A DNA stretch of 64,000 nt from Chytridium lagenaria. Its lineage: Eukaryota; Chytridiomycota; Chytridiomycetes; Chytridiales; Chytridiaceae. Location: contig JAHLKC010000066.1 of assembly GCA_025449115.1 (NCBI GenBank), positions 124,001 to 188,000 of the forward strand, read 5' to 3'. Each line of letters starts with the position of its first letter. The first letter of the stretch is position 1. A program made the translations under genes and the position numbers. Under the pieces are notes generated by a model. It ran no database searches, had not been told where the DNA came from, and saw only the letters and a list, made by a program, of their open reading frames with translations. Shown here in pieces: positions 60,636-64,000 of the stretch.

Positions 60636-62697
60636 ATGTTGTTTGTTGTATTCTCTGGTTTTTTTCTTCATCCTTTTCGTTTTGTGCCTCGCACCCTGAA
60701 CATTTTTTTTTTCTTTTTCTGATTTCTATATTTCCTGATTTCTATGAACGCACGATATCCTTTGAATTAATTATCACTCTGTCCCCGCTACATTAATATC
60801 CTATTCGCCCCTTTCATCATTACTTCTCACACAATAAATCCTTTACAGCGACTTAGTTTAATTGGTTCTGTAGCTTTCTTCTGCTTTGTAATGTGTCCCC
60901 GATATCTGATGTATTTGTCTTGATGGCCATGCGAAGGTTGAAAGAATTTTAACCCCTATCCCGATTCGCATTACTTCACAAGTCTCTTGACTGTAAACTG
61001 ATTCCCCTGTGGATATTGTTTTGTTTATTATTTTTCATCTGATTTCACATATGTCACATAATTTGAACGTGGGGCGACTATCCTTGATATTCATGCCAAT
61101 ATTATTTGTAGACAATACGAACGGTATGTCAGTTTTTAAAGGAAGGTCGCGCACCATAATAAGAGACCTCGTTGATTGCGGTGAGACTGGGTGATGAAGA
61201 TTCTGTGTTGGTGCCCGTGATACATTGATAGGATTATCATTAGTTTAGGATGTTGTTGGCGTTGGGAGGACATGGTGTAGCGGCTTCCCAAAACTCATCT
61301 TCATCGATGAAGATGGGGATTTTTCCTTTCATTTTGCAAGCACTTCTTCGTCAATCTACCTTTGACAACCTTTATCGACGCGTTGGGGTTGTTAAATATT
61401 AGCGCTACCGCGTAAGAATCTGCAATTCTCAGCTTCGATCTACCTTGGCTAGGCAACATTACTGGGCAAGTTGAAGCTACTTACAGTTTAAATTGGAAAC
61501 TAACCCATCGCCTTAGAGTCGAATCAAAGCATATTTTTTAAATCGCCAAACCATAATGTTCATTTCTTTCCATCATTTATTTTATATTACATGTCTTTAA
61601 TGCTTATATCTTTGGTTGGTAAAACTTGCGATACTCTGTAATTTTACAGTTTGGATAAAATTATGGTGTGGAAAAAAGAAGAAAGGGGCCAGGTATAACA
61701 GGTTAAAAGCGGCCACGTTCGCAAAAATAATCATCGAACCTTTATAAGTACGCATCGACTATATTGTTCCTGGTACACTCTTAGTCTAATGCAAGCGTTC
61801 GTACTGCAGAAGCACCTTATATAGAGACAATTATAATATAAACGCGGTAAGAATAAAGATAAACAATGTTAAAACTGATGAGAAACATGCAACGAAAGCC
61901 GAATGAGATAGCACCCGGAAACGAAGTACTTTAGATAAAACAAAAGACTACTCGACCACAACAATTAAATAAAAAGAATTGCAGCAAACGCGCGATCCTA
62001 GCTAATCATCGCTAATGGTTCAATGGTCCTCTCCTTTAAAATTGAGGCCAAAGATAGCCAAGCATACATTCAGATCATCTGTCGACCACGGGAGATTAAA
62101 CAGTGACGCAGAATCTGTACATGAGATGCTGTTTATAGTCCGAAGGCATGCGGTTTATGAGTTTCTTGCTGTTCTAAATATCCTGTTTTTCGCAAGTTCT
62201 GTGGATTTGGAATGGCTCTTTATCATGAAGATATGCTGCTGAGGATATGAATGACTGCATTTATGCTGTGAGGAGATGAGTTGATAAGGTAGTGAGGGTT
62301 CAAAGTCTTGAACTTTGAACTCAGGTGTTTCCCGGACTGCTGTTTGGGGTCATATCCTGTAAATGCGTCAACCCTTGATTCCAGCGATTCGAAACCAAAA
62401 GCATATCTTGTAGCGCACTGATGGAAGAAAAGCAATAACACGAGAAAGGAATCTTAGACTTCATGTGTTTCATAATAAATTCCACACATCTTCACTAACT
62501 CGAAACACAAGAATATGCCGTCAAATAAAAGAGCGAAAAAATGACTAAAACGCAATGCAGGGACAAAATCTAGTATCTGTGAAAAAATATATATGGTCAT
62601 AAAGAGAGAGCATGTGCGGGGAACATAAAGATTCATGAGATTCATCCTGCACTCCGTCTCAATTAAGCCGTGGGGTCAAATGCTTGGTTCGTAACAA
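60636..62697. other. Intergenic, 2 kb
   Basis: A+T-rich, with only short unconvincing frames. It separates the 3' ends of the convergent chitin deacetylase and Ypt31/Rab11 genes. No RNA gene or repeat recognised. Confidence 0.5.
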
Positions 62698-63824
<1,127 letters not shown>

Positions 63825-64000
63825 GGTGTGTGCAGGTGTTGGTCAACGAGCGGCGTGTGTGTATGATGATGTGGTGGAAGATGCACACTGAAGAAATTTG
63901 ATTGTGATAAATGACAATCGCCAAAGTAAGTATCACAAAGGCGTTTTGTTGGTTTCCGTTGATAGTGTGAAGGACTCGAGCGAGAACAAGGCAAGTACGT
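63825..64000. other. 5' flank of the Rab11 gene
   Basis: Upstream region of YPT31 to the window end. No other gene seen. Confidence 0.5.

Overview
This is a nuclear segment of a fungal genome. The genes are split by many short GT-AG introns with T-rich tracts. The coding set is fungal: Pho80-like cyclins, Rab GDI, PEP7/rabenosyn, MCM3, a Dma1-type FHA-RING ligase, glucoamylase and chitin deacetylase. TGA, TAA and TAG all act as stops. PBZ and FHA modules linked to aprataxin, CBM21 on the glucoamylase and a PARP-type repair context fit an early-diverging (zoosporic or mucoromycotan) fungus better than a yeast, but the window cannot place it firmly.

Layout. 0-17 kb: three relatives of one cyclin-like gene (1-357, 6792-8578, 15834-16914), a cysteine-containing hypothetical gene, an eroded long-chain acyl-CoA synthetase, Rab GDI, and PEP7/rabenosyn. 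18-36 kb: MAPEG membrane protein, MCM3, a fused FHA-PBZ-macro-HIT-zinc-finger repair protein, an STK16/ENV7-like kinase whose 3' end overlaps the repair gene on the opposite strand, a double-CDGSH iron-sulfur protein sharing a 67-bp promoter with that kinase, and a SEL1-TPR-MYND protein. 35.5-37 kb: a tandem array of about 314-bp units. 37-41 kb: secreted glucoamylase with two pullulanase-type (X25-like) modules, CBM21 and GH15. 41-44.6 kb: gene-poor. 44.7-49.5 kb: a tandemly duplicated putative methyltransferase family (two full copies and one truncated), whose catalytic part has diverged mainly at amino-acid-changing positions. 50-64 kb: a DM13-like surface protein, ETF alpha, Dma1-like ligase, membrane chitin deacetylase with a phospho-motif tail, and Ypt31/Rab11.

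Several genes share themes: endosomal/Golgi traffic (GDI, PEP7, Rab11, ENV7-like kinase), DNA replication and break repair (MCM3, aprataxin-like), and carbohydrate or cell-wall work (glucoamylase, chitin deacetylase). Physical clustering here need not mean co-regulation.

Quality caveat. Otherwise well-conserved genes (MCM3, ETF alpha, glucoamylase, PEP7, Rab11) each contain one or more single-base gains or losses. Almost all of them are in homopolymer runs, and correcting them by one base restores the expected length exactly. This looks like uncorrected long-read assembly noise, so single frameshifts in this window should not be read as gene death.
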